Source: Mycobacterium asiaticum DSM 44297
GTDB taxonomy: Bacteria; Actinomycetota; Actinomycetes; Mycobacteriales; Mycobacteriaceae
Direction of reading: 5' to 3'
Assembly: GCF_000613245.1 (NCBI RefSeq)
Contig: NZ_HG964937.1
Location: 1,093,796-1,153,305 of the forward strand
DNA: 59,510 nt
Part shown: positions 8,014 through 16,161 of the stretch, piece by piece
Layout of the letters: the number at the start of each line of letters is the position of its first letter
Numbering within the stretch: the stretch's first letter is position 1
The notes under the pieces: model-generated
What the model was told of the DNA's origin: nothing
Database searches by the model: none
Seen by the model: the letters and a program-made list of their open reading frames with translations, nothing else
Position numbers and translations under genes: made by a program

Positions 8014-8517
8014 ATGCGGTTTTTCTACGACACCGAGTTCATCGAGGACGGCCGCACGATCGAGCTCATCTCCATCGGCGTGGTCGCCGAGGACGGTCGC
8101 GAGTATTACGCCGTGTCCACCGAATTCGACCCCGAGCGGGCCGGGAGCTGGGTACGCGCCAACGTGTTGCCCAAGCTGCCGCCGCCGGCCTCCCAACTCT
8201 GGCGATCCCGGCGTCGCATCCGCGACGATCTGGAAGAGTTCCTGGGCGTAACGGGCGCCGAGCCCATCGAGTTGTGGGCCTGGGTCGGGGCCTATGACCA
8301 CGTGGCGTTATGCCAACTGTGGGGAACCATGCCTGACCTGCCGCGCGCGATACCCCGGTTCACCAGGGAGCTGCGGCAGTTGTGGGAGGACCGGGGATCC
8401 CCGCGCCTGCCGCCCCGGTCGCGGGATGTGCACGACGCGCTCGTCGATGCGCGCGATCAGCTCAACCGCTTTCGGATCATCACCGGCCAAGACGGGTCCG
8501 CACCCCGTTCTCCCTGA
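8014..8517 (+). CDS. DEDD-family 3'-5' exoribonuclease (Rv2179c/RNase AS type)
   Basis: The protein has 167 residues and an RNase T/DnaQ-like fold. The first exonuclease motif DTEFIEDG (D-x-E) is at residues 6-13, a second acidic site follows GAYD near residue 94, and the C-terminal motif VHDALVDARDQ supplies the last catalytic His and Asp (DEDDh). I recall the M. tuberculosis protein as a polyadenylate-preferring RNase active as a dimer. ATG 8014 is fixed by the adjacent promoter and by conservation from the first residue. It ends 34 nt before aroG. Confidence 0.88.
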   Translation: MRFFYDTEFIEDGRTIELISIGVVAEDGREYYAVSTEFDPERAGSWVRANVLPKLPPPASQLWRSRRRIRDDLEEFLGVTGAEPIELWAWVGAYDHVALCQLWGTMPDLPRAIPRFTRELRQLWEDRGSPRLPPRSRDVHDALVDARDQLNRFRIITGQDGSAPRSP

Positions 8518-8539
8518 TCAGCCGACGATCCAGCCCGGT

Positions 8540-8545
8540 TACCAT
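8540..8545 (+). promoter_or_regulatory. -10 element for aroG (leaderless)
   Basis: TACCAT ends 6 nt before ATG 8552. This fits TANNNT and the leaderless arrangement repeated elsewhere in the window. Part of this element lies at the end of the short intergenic gap after the RNase gene. Confidence 0.45.
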
Positions 8546-8551
8546 GGACCG

Positions 8552-9940
8552 ATGAACTGGACCGTCGACATCCCGATCGACCAGCTGCCGCCGCTGCCGC
8601 CGTTGCCGGCTGATCTGCGCGCACGACTGGACGCCGCGCTGGCCAAGCCGGCTGTCCAGCAGCCCAGCTGGCCCGAAGACCAGGCGACGGCGATGCGCAC
8701 CGTGCTGGAAAGTGTGCCGCCGGTGACCGTGCCCTCCGAGATCGTCCGGCTGCAGGAACAGCTGGCCGAGGTCGCGCGCGGCGAGGCTTTCCTGCTGCAG
8801 GGCGGCGACTGCGCCGAGACCTTCACCGACAACACCGAGCCGCACATCCGGGGCAACATCCGCACCCTGCTGCAGATGGCAGTGGTGCTCACCTATGGCG
8901 CCAGCATGCCGGTGGTGAAGGTGGCCCGCATCGCGGGCCAGTACGCCAAGCCCCGGTCGTCGGACATCGACGCGCTCGGGCTGAAGTCCTACCGCGGCGA
9001 CATGATCAACGGCTTCGCCCCGGACGCGGCGGTGCGGGAACATGACCCGTCGCGACTGGTACGCGCTTACGCCAATGCCAGCGCGGCAATGAACCTGGTG
9101 CGCGCGCTCACCTCGTCGGGCTTCTCGTCGCTGCACCTGGCGCACGACTGGAACCGCGAGTTCGTCCGCACCTCGCCCGCCGGAGCCCGTTATGAGGCGC
9201 TGGCTTCCGAGATCGACCGCGCGCTGCGTTTCATGAGCGCCTGCGGGGTGGCCGACCGCAATCTGCAGACTGCCGAGATCTACGCCAGTCACGAAGCTTT
9301 GGTGCTGGACTACGAGCGGGCGATGCTCCGGTTGTCCGAGGTCGAGAACGGGGAGCCGCAGCTCTATGACCTGTCGGCGCACACCGTGTGGATCGGCGAG
9401 CGCACCCGCCAACTCGACGGCGCGCATGTTGCGTTCGCCGAGGTGATCGCCAACCCGATCGGCGTCAAGATCGGGCCGACGATGACCCCAGAACTGGCCG
9501 TGGAGTACGTCGAGCGGCTCGACCCGCACAACAAGCCGGGCCGGCTGACCCTGGTGAGCAGGCTGGGCAACAACAAGGTGCGCGACGTGCTGCCGCCGAT
9601 CATCGAGAAGGTTCAGGCCGCCGGTCACCAGGTGATCTGGCAGTGCGACCCGATGCACGGCAACACCCACGAGTCCTCGACGGGTTACAAGACGCGACAC
9701 TTCGACCGGATTGTCGACGAGGTGCAGGGCTTCTTCGAGGTGCACCGCGCCCTGGGCACCCACCCGGGCGGGATCCACGTCGAGATCACCGGAGAGAACG
9801 TCACGGAGTGCCTCGGCGGGGCGCAGGACATCTCCGACACGGACCTGTCCGGCCGGTACGAGACGGCCTGCGACCCGCGGCTGAACACCCAGCAGTCGCT
9901 GGAGCTGGCCTTCCTGGTCGCGGAGATGCTGCGCGACTGA
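8552..9940 (+). CDS. aroG: Class II 3-deoxy-D-arabino-heptulosonate 7-phosphate synthase
   Basis: This is a 462-residue class II (plant-like) DAHP synthase, catalysing condensation of phosphoenolpyruvate and erythrose 4-phosphate, the first step of the shikimate pathway. The LLQGGDCAETF motif near residue 84 carries the metal-binding Cys, and CDPMHGNTHES near residue 366 and the following HVEITGENVTEC carry further catalytic residues. The N-terminal WTVDIPIDQLPPLPPLP matches the extension used for subunit contacts and allostery in mycobacteria. The length equals that of the M. tuberculosis enzyme I recall. ATG 8552 is chosen over upstream in-frame codons that lie inside the RNase gene. Confidence 0.96.
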   Translation: MNWTVDIPIDQLPPLPPLPADLRARLDAALAKPAVQQPSWPEDQATAMRTVLESVPPVTVPSEIVRLQEQLAEVARGEAFLLQGGDCAETFTDNTEPHIRGNIRTLLQMAVVLTYGASMPVVKVARIAGQYAKPRSSDIDALGLKSYRGDMINGFAPDAAVREHDPSRLVRAYANASAAMNLVRALTSSGFSSLHLAHDWNREFVRTSPAGARYEALASEIDRALRFMSACGVADRNLQTAEIYASHEALVLDYERAMLRLSEVENGEPQLYDLSAHTVWIGERTRQLDGAHVAFAEVIANPIGVKIGPTMTPELAVEYVERLDPHNKPGRLTLVSRLGNNKVRDVLPPIIEKVQAAGHQVIWQCDPMHGNTHESSTGYKTRHFDRIVDEVQGFFEVHRALGTHPGGIHVEITGENVTECLGGAQDISDTDLSGRYETACDPRLNTQQSLELAFLVAEMLRD

Positions 9941-9962
9941 AGAGTGGCGGCTGAGGGTACCT

Positions 9963-9978
9963 CCCGCTTGCGGGGGAC
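9963..9978. terminator. Short GC hairpin between aroG and pknL
   Basis: TCCCGC and GCGGGG-type arms around a TT loop form a stem of about 7 bp, located between the convergent 3' ends of aroG and pknL. There is no T-run, so termination would be of the mycobacterial tail-less kind. It is followed by a sequence shared with the ftsQ-ftsZ gap. Confidence 0.4.
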
Positions 9979-9990
9979 TGCTCGCGCAAG

Positions 9991-11247
9991 CTAACGCAAC
10001 AGGGTGCTCAGGTGCACGCCCACGGTCCAGCCGGCTGTTGCGACGAGTCCGGTCAGGGTCAGCACCACCGCCATCCATACCAGCACCATTCGCCGGTTGT
10101 GCTGTCGCTCCCAGACGAAATCCTCGATCGGGATGCCCGCGAACTCTCCTGATTCCCCGACGTATCCGTCTGCGGCAGAGTCGAATTCAGAGTCAGTTTC
10201 GTAGTCCGAATCGTATTCGGGCTCGGCCGGCGCCGTCTGTTGCGCCCAGTCGCCCGGTTCGCGGGTGAACTGCCGGGTCGGGCGATGGACCGGCGGCGGG
10301 CCGGGGCTCGGCGGGTCGGCCGCGCGGCTGCGCTGCAGCGCCGCGGACCGGTGCTGGGCCGAGTTGCGTGGCGCCGGAACCCGGAAGTCGGGCAGTCCCA
10401 GCTCCTCGACGATCGCCGCCACGTCGGCGGCCATCTCGATCGCGTCCGCATAGCGTTCGGCGGGATCCCGCGCGGTCGCGCAAGCCACGAAATCGTCGAA
10501 TTGCGCTGGTACCCCGTCGATTACCGCGCTGGGTGGGGGCACATCGTTATCCAGCCGCTGGTAGGCGATCGACAAGGCCGAGTCACCGGTGAACGGGGTT
10601 TCGCCGGTCAGTAGCTCGTAGGTCAATATCCCCGCCGAGTACACGTCGCTGCGCGGCCCGGCGTTGCCGTCGCGAACCTGCTCGGGCGAAAGATAGGCGG
10701 CGGTGCCCAAAATGACACTGGCGGAAGTGATTCCGGCGCCGGCGACCGCCCGGACCAACCCGAAGTCGGCGATCTTGACCTCGGCGCCGTCGGAGATCAG
10801 GACGTTCTCCGGTTTGATGTCGCGGTGCACCAACCCGGCGCGATGCGCCTCCGCCAGCCCGCCCAGCACCGGCCGCAACACCGCGGCCACCGCGTGCGGC
10901 GGCATCGGACCCCGCTCCACCAGCAACTCACGCAGGGTGCCGCCCTCGACGAGCTCCATTACCAGAAACGGGTGTCTGCCGTCGTGGCCCTGGTCGTACA
11001 CCGCCACCACATTCGGATTCTTCAGCCGCGCCACCGCGCGCGCCTCGAGCTGAAACCGGGTCAGGAACTGTTGGTCACCCGCATACCGGGCGTCCATCAC
11101 CTTCAGGGCGACCGGGCGGTCCAGTCGGGTGTCGACCCCGCGGTAGACGGTCGAGGTGCCGCCGCTGGCGATCTTGGCCTGGACGAGATAGCGGCCGTCC
11201 AGCAGCGTGCTGGCGCGCAGGTCTCCCGTCTCAACCACGGAGGCCAT
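9991..11247 (-). CDS. pknL: Transmembrane serine/threonine protein kinase PknL
   Basis: This is a 418-residue Hanks-type kinase. The glycine-rich loop IASGGTSTV is at 26-34, catalytic Lys 49 in VALKV, HRDIKPEN at 141-148, DFG at 161-163 and SPEQ at 187-190; the loop between carries Thr/Ser candidates for autophosphorylation. After the kinase domain comes a Pro/Glu-rich juxtamembrane stretch with an acidic D/E/Y/S tract, then one membrane helix near residues 390-410 and almost no extracellular domain. ATG 11247 is chosen because kinase conservation begins just after it; ATG 11271 and TTG 11313 are alternatives. It is divergent from its reported substrate gene at 11331, a conserved pairing. Confidence 0.93.
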   Translation of the reverse strand: MASVVETGDLRASTLLDGRYLVQAKIASGGTSTVYRGVDTRLDRPVALKVMDARYAGDQQFLTRFQLEARAVARLKNPNVVAVYDQGHDGRHPFLVMELVEGGTLRELLVERGPMPPHAVAAVLRPVLGGLAEAHRAGLVHRDIKPENVLISDGAEVKIADFGLVRAVAGAGITSASVILGTAAYLSPEQVRDGNAGPRSDVYSAGILTYELLTGETPFTGDSALSIAYQRLDNDVPPPSAVIDGVPAQFDDFVACATARDPAERYADAIEMAADVAAIVEELGLPDFRVPAPRNSAQHRSAALQRSRAADPPSPGPPPVHRPTRQFTREPGDWAQQTAPAEPEYDSDYETDSEFDSAADGYVGESGEFAGIPIEDFVWERQHNRRMVLVWMAVVLTLTGLVATAGWTVGVHLSTLLR

Positions 11248-11317
11248 CGTAGGTGTGCGCCGCAATTTCATGGGGAAACGTCGCCTAAACGCGCAGACTT
11301 GGCCGCCCGGCAAGTTC

Positions 11318-11323
11318 TAGACT
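11318..11323 (+). promoter_or_regulatory. -10 element for the Rv2175c-type gene (leaderless)
   Basis: TAGACT ends 7 nt before GTG 11331, the spacing expected for an mRNA beginning at its start codon. This supports GTG 11331 as the true start. Confidence 0.5.
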
Positions 11324-11330
11324 GAACGCC

Positions 11331-11735
11331 GTGGGCAGCATTCCGGCCGGCGACGATGTTCTGGATCCCGACGAGCCAACCTACGACCTGACCCGGGTCG
11401 CCGAACTGCTCGGCATACCGGTGAGCAAGGTGCAGCAGCAGTTGCGCGAAGGCCACCTGGTCGCGGTACGCCGCAACGGCGGTGTGGTGGTGCCGCAGGT
11501 CTTTTTCACCAACACCGGCCAGGTCGTGAAGAGCCTGCCCGGGCTGTTGACGATCCTGCACGACGGCGGCTACCACGACACCGAGATCGTGCGCTGGCTG
11601 TTCACCCCGGATCCGTCGCTCACCGTCACCCGCGACGGCTCCCGTGACGCCCTGAGCAACGCGCGCCCGGTCGATGCCCTGCACGCCCACCAGGCTCGCG
11701 AGGTGGTGCGGCGCGCCCAGGCTATGGCGTACTAG
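11331..11735 (+). CDS. Winged helix-turn-helix DNA-binding protein, PknL partner (Rv2175c type)
   Basis: This is a 134-residue DNA-binding protein. A helix-turn-helix lies at about residues 15-45 (LTRVAELLGIPVSKVQQQLRE), followed by a wing (HLVAVRRNGGVVVPQ) and C-terminal helices; the fold is that reported for Rv2175c. From memory, the M. tuberculosis protein is phosphorylated by PknL on an N-terminal threonine (Thr9) and DNA binding then decreases. Here the frame is open upstream to 11289 and the translated segment resembles that N-terminus, but it has no ATG, GTG or TTG start. The annotated protein therefore begins after it. Target genes are unknown. It overlaps mptA by 14 nt at convergent 3' ends. 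Confidence 0.88.
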   Translation: MGSIPAGDDVLDPDEPTYDLTRVAELLGIPVSKVQQQLREGHLVAVRRNGGVVVPQVFFTNTGQVVKSLPGLLTILHDGGYHDTEIVRWLFTPDPSLTVTRDGSRDALSNARPVDALHAHQAREVVRRAQAMAY

Positions 11736-13227
11736 CGGGCTGCTCCTCGGCCCGCGTCACGGGCTCGTCCTGGCGGTACAGCGAATACCACGCCAGCACG
11801 GCGAACGCGGTCGCCAATCCGACGTGCAGCCAGGAATACATCCCGTGCGACCCGTCGGGCTTGAAAATCACCATGATCCAGGTCGAGATTCCGGCGATCG
11901 CGGCCATCGCCCGGCGTGACTGCGCCAGCGGGGCGAGGACGGCCAACGGCCACGAGTAGTACCAGGGCAGCGCCGCGGGCACGAACAGCACCACGATCAG
12001 CATCACGCCGGCGATGCCGGTCAGCGCCTCCCGGTCGTCGCGGCGGAAGCGCCACCACAACACCGGCAGCGCTACCGCGATGAGCAGAATCCCGATCAGC
12101 CGGGCGATCCGCAGCACGGCGTAGAACTGGACGGCGAACAATCCACTGCCGAAGAAGTGCACCAGGTTCGCCACCGCCGTCGGCACGGTCAGCCAATTGA
12201 TGATCTTGACCGAGCCCGCCAGCGCGGTCATCCAGCCCAGGCCCACACCGGCGATCAGGGACAGCACCGCGAAGCCCGCGACACAGATCGCCAGCGACGA
12301 CAGCGCGGCCACCAGGAATGCCCGCACCGGATGCCAGTTGCGGTCCTCGCGCAGGTGACGCATCCACACCCAGAACATGAACGGCAACGCCAGCCCGGCG
12401 GTGGCTTTGACCGCGATGCCGACGGTGAGCAACGTGATGCCGAGGACATGGCGGCGTTGCAGGGTCAGCGCGATGCCGGCGGCCATCAGACCGACCATCA
12501 GCATCTCGTTGTGCACCCCACCCATCAGGTGGATCAGCACCAGCGGGTTGAGCACGCAGATCCACAGCGCCTTGGCGCCGTCGCTGCCAACGTGGTGCGC
12601 CAGTCGCGGAGCGGCCCAGATCAGCAGCACCAGCCCCGGCAGCATGCACAGGCGCAACAGCATGGTCCCCGCTACGACGTTGTTGCCGACCAGCATCGTC
12701 ACCAGCTTGGCCACCAGGATGAACGCCGGCCCGTACGGTGCGGTGGTGATCGTCCAGATCGGGCTGACATCGTCCAGCAACGGATTCGGGTTACCGACCG
12801 GCCCCACCGCGTAGGGGTCCAGGCCGTCCCGCAGCAGCGCTCCCTGGGCGAGATAGGAATAGGTGTCGCGGCTGAACACCGGCACCGACAGCAGCAACGG
12901 CGCCAGCCAGAACGCGGTGGTGGCCCGCATGGTGAATTCGGTGGTCTGTCCCGCCAGCGCGCGCCGGCCCAGTCGCAGCCACGCAACGATCACCAGGATC
13001 ACGCCGAGCCACAGCAGGATCGACGACAACACCAGGCCGTGGCCGAAGCGCAGCCAGGACATGTGGATCGACTCCAGCAGCGGGTCGTGCAGGCGGGTGC
13101 TGCCCGCACCCAGGCCGCCGGCGGTGATCAGCACCGAACCCAGGAAACCCTGCCGCGCCGGTGCCGCCTCGGGCGTGGTGATGAACGTCCGCAGCCGCGA
13201 AACGCCTTGCGTCAGAAGGGTCGTCAT
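11722..13227 (-). CDS. mptA: Alpha-1,6-mannopyranosyltransferase MptA
   Basis: This is a 501-residue GT-C integral membrane protein with about a dozen hydrophobic helices. It uses polyprenyl-phosphate-mannose to extend the alpha-1,6-mannan core of lipomannan/LAM on the periplasmic side. Family features are SRDTYSYLAQG in the first large loop, carrying the acidic residue essential in GT-C enzymes, and PYGPAFIL soon after. ATG 13227 is chosen; upstream codons would lie in idsA2. It follows idsA2 by 4 nt on the same strand, so the prenyl synthase and the prenyl-linked sugar transferase are co-transcribed. Identification is by motif and context with recalled Rv2174. Confidence 0.9.
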   Translation of the reverse strand: MTTLLTQGVSRLRTFITTPEAAPARQGFLGSVLITAGGLGAGSTRLHDPLLESIHMSWLRFGHGLVLSSILLWLGVILVIVAWLRLGRRALAGQTTEFTMRATTAFWLAPLLLSVPVFSRDTYSYLAQGALLRDGLDPYAVGPVGNPNPLLDDVSPIWTITTAPYGPAFILVAKLVTMLVGNNVVAGTMLLRLCMLPGLVLLIWAAPRLAHHVGSDGAKALWICVLNPLVLIHLMGGVHNEMLMVGLMAAGIALTLQRRHVLGITLLTVGIAVKATAGLALPFMFWVWMRHLREDRNWHPVRAFLVAALSSLAICVAGFAVLSLIAGVGLGWMTALAGSVKIINWLTVPTAVANLVHFFGSGLFAVQFYAVLRIARLIGILLIAVALPVLWWRFRRDDREALTGIAGVMLIVVLFVPAALPWYYSWPLAVLAPLAQSRRAMAAIAGISTWIMVIFKPDGSHGMYSWLHVGLATAFAVLAWYSLYRQDEPVTRAEEQPASTP

Positions 13228-13231
13228 CGGT

Positions 13232-14293
13232 TCAGGCGGATCGGTCGGTGGCCAGCCGGGCCAGGCCCGACAGGCCGGTCTTGGCGGTCGCGCTGACCGG
13301 TGCGGATGCCAGCGTGGCCAGCGCCCGCTCGGTGAGTTCGGTGATCCGGTTCTCCGCCGCCGCCAGCGCACCCACTCCTTCGATCACGTCCCGCAGTTCC
13401 CGCACCTGCTCCTCGGTCAGATCGGTCCCGACCGAGGTCCGTAACAGGTTGGCGGCCAACGGATCTGACTGTTCGGCCAGCTGGATCGCCTCGGCCAGCA
13501 GCACGGTGCGCTTGCCCGACCGCAGGTCGTCACCGGACGGCTTGCCCGTGACCGCCGGGTCCCCGAACACACCCAGGACGTCGTCGCGCAGCTGGAACGC
13601 CACCCCGAGATCGGTCCCGAACTGTCCGAAGATCGACAACACGTCGGGCCGGTCGGCCGCGGCGGCGACCCCCAGCTGCAGCGGCCGCAACACCGTGTAG
13701 CAGGCGGTCTTGTAGGTGGCGACGGTCATTGCCGACGCGACCGACTCGACGGCCGAGGCAGGCACCGAGACCTCGGCCAGGATGTCCAGATACTGACCGC
13801 CGAGCACCTCGGTGCGGATGTCCGACCACACCGGCTCCACCCGCGCGCGGGCATCGGCGGACATCCGGACGCGGGCGATGATGTCGTTGGCCCAGGCGTG
13901 CGCGATGTCGCCGAGCAGGATCGCCGCCGACATGCCGAACTGGTCCGAGGCACCGCGCCAACCGCGTTCGGCGTGCAGGGCCGCGAAGTGGACATGCGCG
14001 GTCGGCCGGCCGCGACGGGTCGCCGAAGCGTCGATGACATCGTCGTGCACCAGGGCGAAAGCGTGCAGCAGTTCCAGCGCGCCGAACAGCAGCAGCGAAT
14101 CGGGCTCCGGCGCCTGCGTGGCGACGGCGTCCCACCCCCAGTAGGCGAAAACCGGCCGCAGCCGCTTGCCGCCGCTGAGCACGAAATCCTCCAGCCAGGC
14201 GGTCAGCGCCTGGTATTCAGCGCCCAGATATGCCGACTCGCCGCGGCGGTCGCGCAGGTACCGTCGCAGTTGATCGGTGATGGCGCCGGCCAC
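13232..14293 (-). CDS. idsA2: Polyprenyl (geranylgeranyl-type) diphosphate synthase
   Basis: This 353-residue trans-prenyltransferase elongates allylic diphosphates with isopentenyl diphosphate. GGKRLRP (41-47) binds the substrate diphosphate; the first aspartate-rich motif DDVID is at 84-88, followed by RRGRP. The second region reads FQLRDDVLGVFGD, lacking the usual fifth Asp of DDxxD but with a downstream Asp, and then KPSGDDLRSGKRT. The start is GTG 14293. It is co-directional with mptA 4 nt away, suggesting supply of prenyl carriers for lipoglycan synthesis. Product chain length cannot be read reliably from sequence. Confidence 0.9.
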   Translation of the reverse strand: MAGAITDQLRRYLRDRRGESAYLGAEYQALTAWLEDFVLSGGKRLRPVFAYWGWDAVATQAPEPDSLLLFGALELLHAFALVHDDVIDASATRRGRPTAHVHFAALHAERGWRGASDQFGMSAAILLGDIAHAWANDIIARVRMSADARARVEPVWSDIRTEVLGGQYLDILAEVSVPASAVESVASAMTVATYKTACYTVLRPLQLGVAAAADRPDVLSIFGQFGTDLGVAFQLRDDVLGVFGDPAVTGKPSGDDLRSGKRTVLLAEAIQLAEQSDPLAANLLRTSVGTDLTEEQVRELRDVIEGVGALAAAENRITELTERALATLASAPVSATAKTGLSGLARLATDRSA

Positions 14294-14399
14294 CTCGTCG
14301 GTCGATGCTGCCGATGCTTGCAGGCTCAGCGCGGCGCCCCTTTCTGCCTGGGCAGGTCTCTGGCCCGACAGTGTATGCCGAGCCCTGACCGGTCGCCCC

Positions 14400-14405
14400 T
14401 ATGCT
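14400..14405 (+). promoter_or_regulatory. -10 element upstream of the MTHFR-like gene
   Basis: TATGCT fits TANNNT and places transcription start near 14412. An in-frame GTG at 14412 could make a leaderless, N-terminally extended protein; otherwise the leader to GTG 14502 is about 90 nt. Confidence 0.45.
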
Positions 14406-14501
14406 GTCGTGGTGGCTCGCGATGACGGTCGGCGGGCTCAGTCCGGGGGGATTTGCGCGGCGTGGCGCGTCAGAATGCAGGACGGCAGGGAAGAGGAACC
14501 G

Positions 14502-15398
14502 GTGACGCTCAACACCATCGCGCTGGAGCTGGTGCCGCCGAACGTGGCCGGGGGTTTCGAGAAGGCGTCGGACGACGCGGCCAAAGTGGTGCGGTACTCG
14601 GCGGAGTTCGGCCTGGCCGGGCGCATTCGGCACGTGATGATCCCGGGCATGATCGCCGAGGACGACGATCGCCCGATAACGATGCAGCCCAAGCTGGATG
14701 TGCTGGACTTCTGGTCGATCATCCGTCCGCAACTACCTGGGATCAACGGCCTGTGCACCCAGGTCACCGCCTTCATGGACGAGGCCGCCCTGGCCGAGCG
14801 GTTGGCCAAACTGTCCGCCGCCGGGATGGAGGGCGTGGTATTCGTCGGGGTGCCGCGCACCATGAACGACGGCGAAGGCTCCGGTGTCGCACCCACCGAC
14901 GCGTTGTCCATCTACCGCGATGCGGTGGCCAACCGCGGCGTGATCCTCATCCCGACCCGGGAGGGCGAACAGGGCCGGTTCGACTTCAAGTGCAATCAGG
15001 GCGCTACCTACGGCATGACGCAGCTGCTGTACTCCGACGCCATCGTGGGCTTCCTCGCCGACTTCGCCAAAAACACGGATCACCGGCCCGAGATCCTGCT
15101 CTCGTTCGGGTTCGTCCCGAAGATGGAGGCCCGCGTCGGACTGATCAACTGGCTGATCCAGGACCCGGGCAATGCGGTGGTCGCCGAGGAACAGGAGTTC
15201 GTCAAGAAGCTGGCCGCCAGCGAGCCCCCCGAGAAGCGGCGGATGCTGGTCGACCTGTACCAGCGCGTGGTGGACGGCGTGGCCGAGCTCGGATTCCCGT
15301 TGAGCATTCATTTCGAGGCGACGTACGGCGTCTCCGCACCGGCGTTCGAGACTTTCGCCGAGATGCTCGCCTACTGGGCGCCCGACCAGCAGGCCTAG
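14502..15398 (+). CDS. Methylenetetrahydrofolate reductase-like protein (Rv2172c type)
   Basis: This 298-residue TIM-barrel protein resembles MetF-type reductases, which reduce 5,10-methylene-THF to 5-methyl-THF for methionine synthesis. The N-terminal LNTIALELVPPN carries the conserved Glu, and GLCTQVTAF and FVGVPRTMND follow in order. I recall that the mycobacterial enzyme works without bound flavin; the sequence alone cannot show this. GTG 14502 is chosen because of AAGAGGA about 7 nt before it. ATG 14475 and GTG 14412 are in-frame alternatives. Its product would feed the MetH at the right end of the window. Its stop overlaps the convergent lppM stop. Confidence 0.82.
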   Translation: MTLNTIALELVPPNVAGGFEKASDDAAKVVRYSAEFGLAGRIRHVMIPGMIAEDDDRPITMQPKLDVLDFWSIIRPQLPGINGLCTQVTAFMDEAALAERLAKLSAAGMEGVVFVGVPRTMNDGEGSGVAPTDALSIYRDAVANRGVILIPTREGEQGRFDFKCNQGATYGMTQLLYSDAIVGFLADFAKNTDHRPEILLSFGFVPKMEARVGLINWLIQDPGNAVVAEEQEFVKKLAASEPPEKRRMLVDLYQRVVDGVAELGFPLSIHFEATYGVSAPAFETFAEMLAYWAPDQQA

Positions 15399-16114
15399 CC
15401 CGACGACTGGTCGGTTGGCGCGGTGAACCGGGGCGAACGGTCCCGGCTCGCCCAGGCCAGCATCGCCACCACGCCCGCGGCGGCGAACGACGCGATGCCC
15501 AGCCAGATGCCCGCCCCGGTGAACGACCGGGTGTTGGGATCGGTGTAGCGAGCCTGGGCGGTCATGGTGCTCACCACGCCTGGCTTCAGCTTCCACTGCA
15601 CGACTTCGGGCTCGATCCGGTCCCCGTTGGTGGAGGTGACCGTGCCTGGGAACGCGATGGTCAGTTCGATCTCGGCTTCGGAGTCGGTGAGCGAGGTCAG
15701 GTCGGCGCGGCCTTCCAGGATCACCATGTTGCCGTTGCGGCGCAGTGACAGATTGACCCCTGACGCATCGGGGTTCATGTGCGCGAGCTGCGGCAGTTCG
15801 GCAAAGGTCAGATCGGAGAAGACCGCCTGCGAGCCCACATAACCGTCGCTGTCGTAATTCGACACCGCGACCTTCTGGCTGAACGGCAGGTTCGTGTCGA
15901 GCTGCGGCCCGGTGTCGCGATTGCTCTTGGGCTTTGCCGCCGCGATGATCTCACCGGACACCAGGTCGTCGGGAGAGATGGTCAGCGAGGCCCGCACCCG
16001 CAGGCAACCGCTGGCCAGCGGAACGAGCATCAACAGCATCAGGATCGCCAGGACCCGGCGGCTCCGTCGCGCGGAAACCGTCCGGGCTGATTGCGTGGGA
16101 GAGCTGGCGCGCAC
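15395..16114 (-). CDS. lppM: Lipoprotein LppM
   Basis: This is a 239-residue lipoprotein. The hydrophobic signal RVLAILMLLMLVPLASGC ends in the lipobox LASGC, so the mature protein begins at Cys. The ectodomain (DLTFAELPQL, GVNLSLRRNG) is beta-rich, and one C-terminal membrane helix (WLGIASFAAAGVVAMLAW) is followed by a short basic tail. I recall LppM as a mycobacterial surface protein linked to phagosome traffic. Only GTG starts are available: 16114, used here, or 16165, which overlaps the Rv2170-type stop but gives an unusually long n-region. It lies 48 nt after the acetyltransferase gene on the same strand. Confidence 0.87.
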   Translation of the reverse strand: MRASSPTQSARTVSARRSRRVLAILMLLMLVPLASGCLRVRASLTISPDDLVSGEIIAAAKPKSNRDTGPQLDTNLPFSQKVAVSNYDSDGYVGSQAVFSDLTFAELPQLAHMNPDASGVNLSLRRNGNMVILEGRADLTSLTDSEAEIELTIAFPGTVTSTNGDRIEPEVVQWKLKPGVVSTMTAQARYTDPNTRSFTGAGIWLGIASFAAAGVVAMLAWASRDRSPRFTAPTDQSSG

Positions 16115-16161
16115 CAGGTCATCGTGCCAGACCCGAAGCGCGGATCGCGTGAGCCGTCCGG

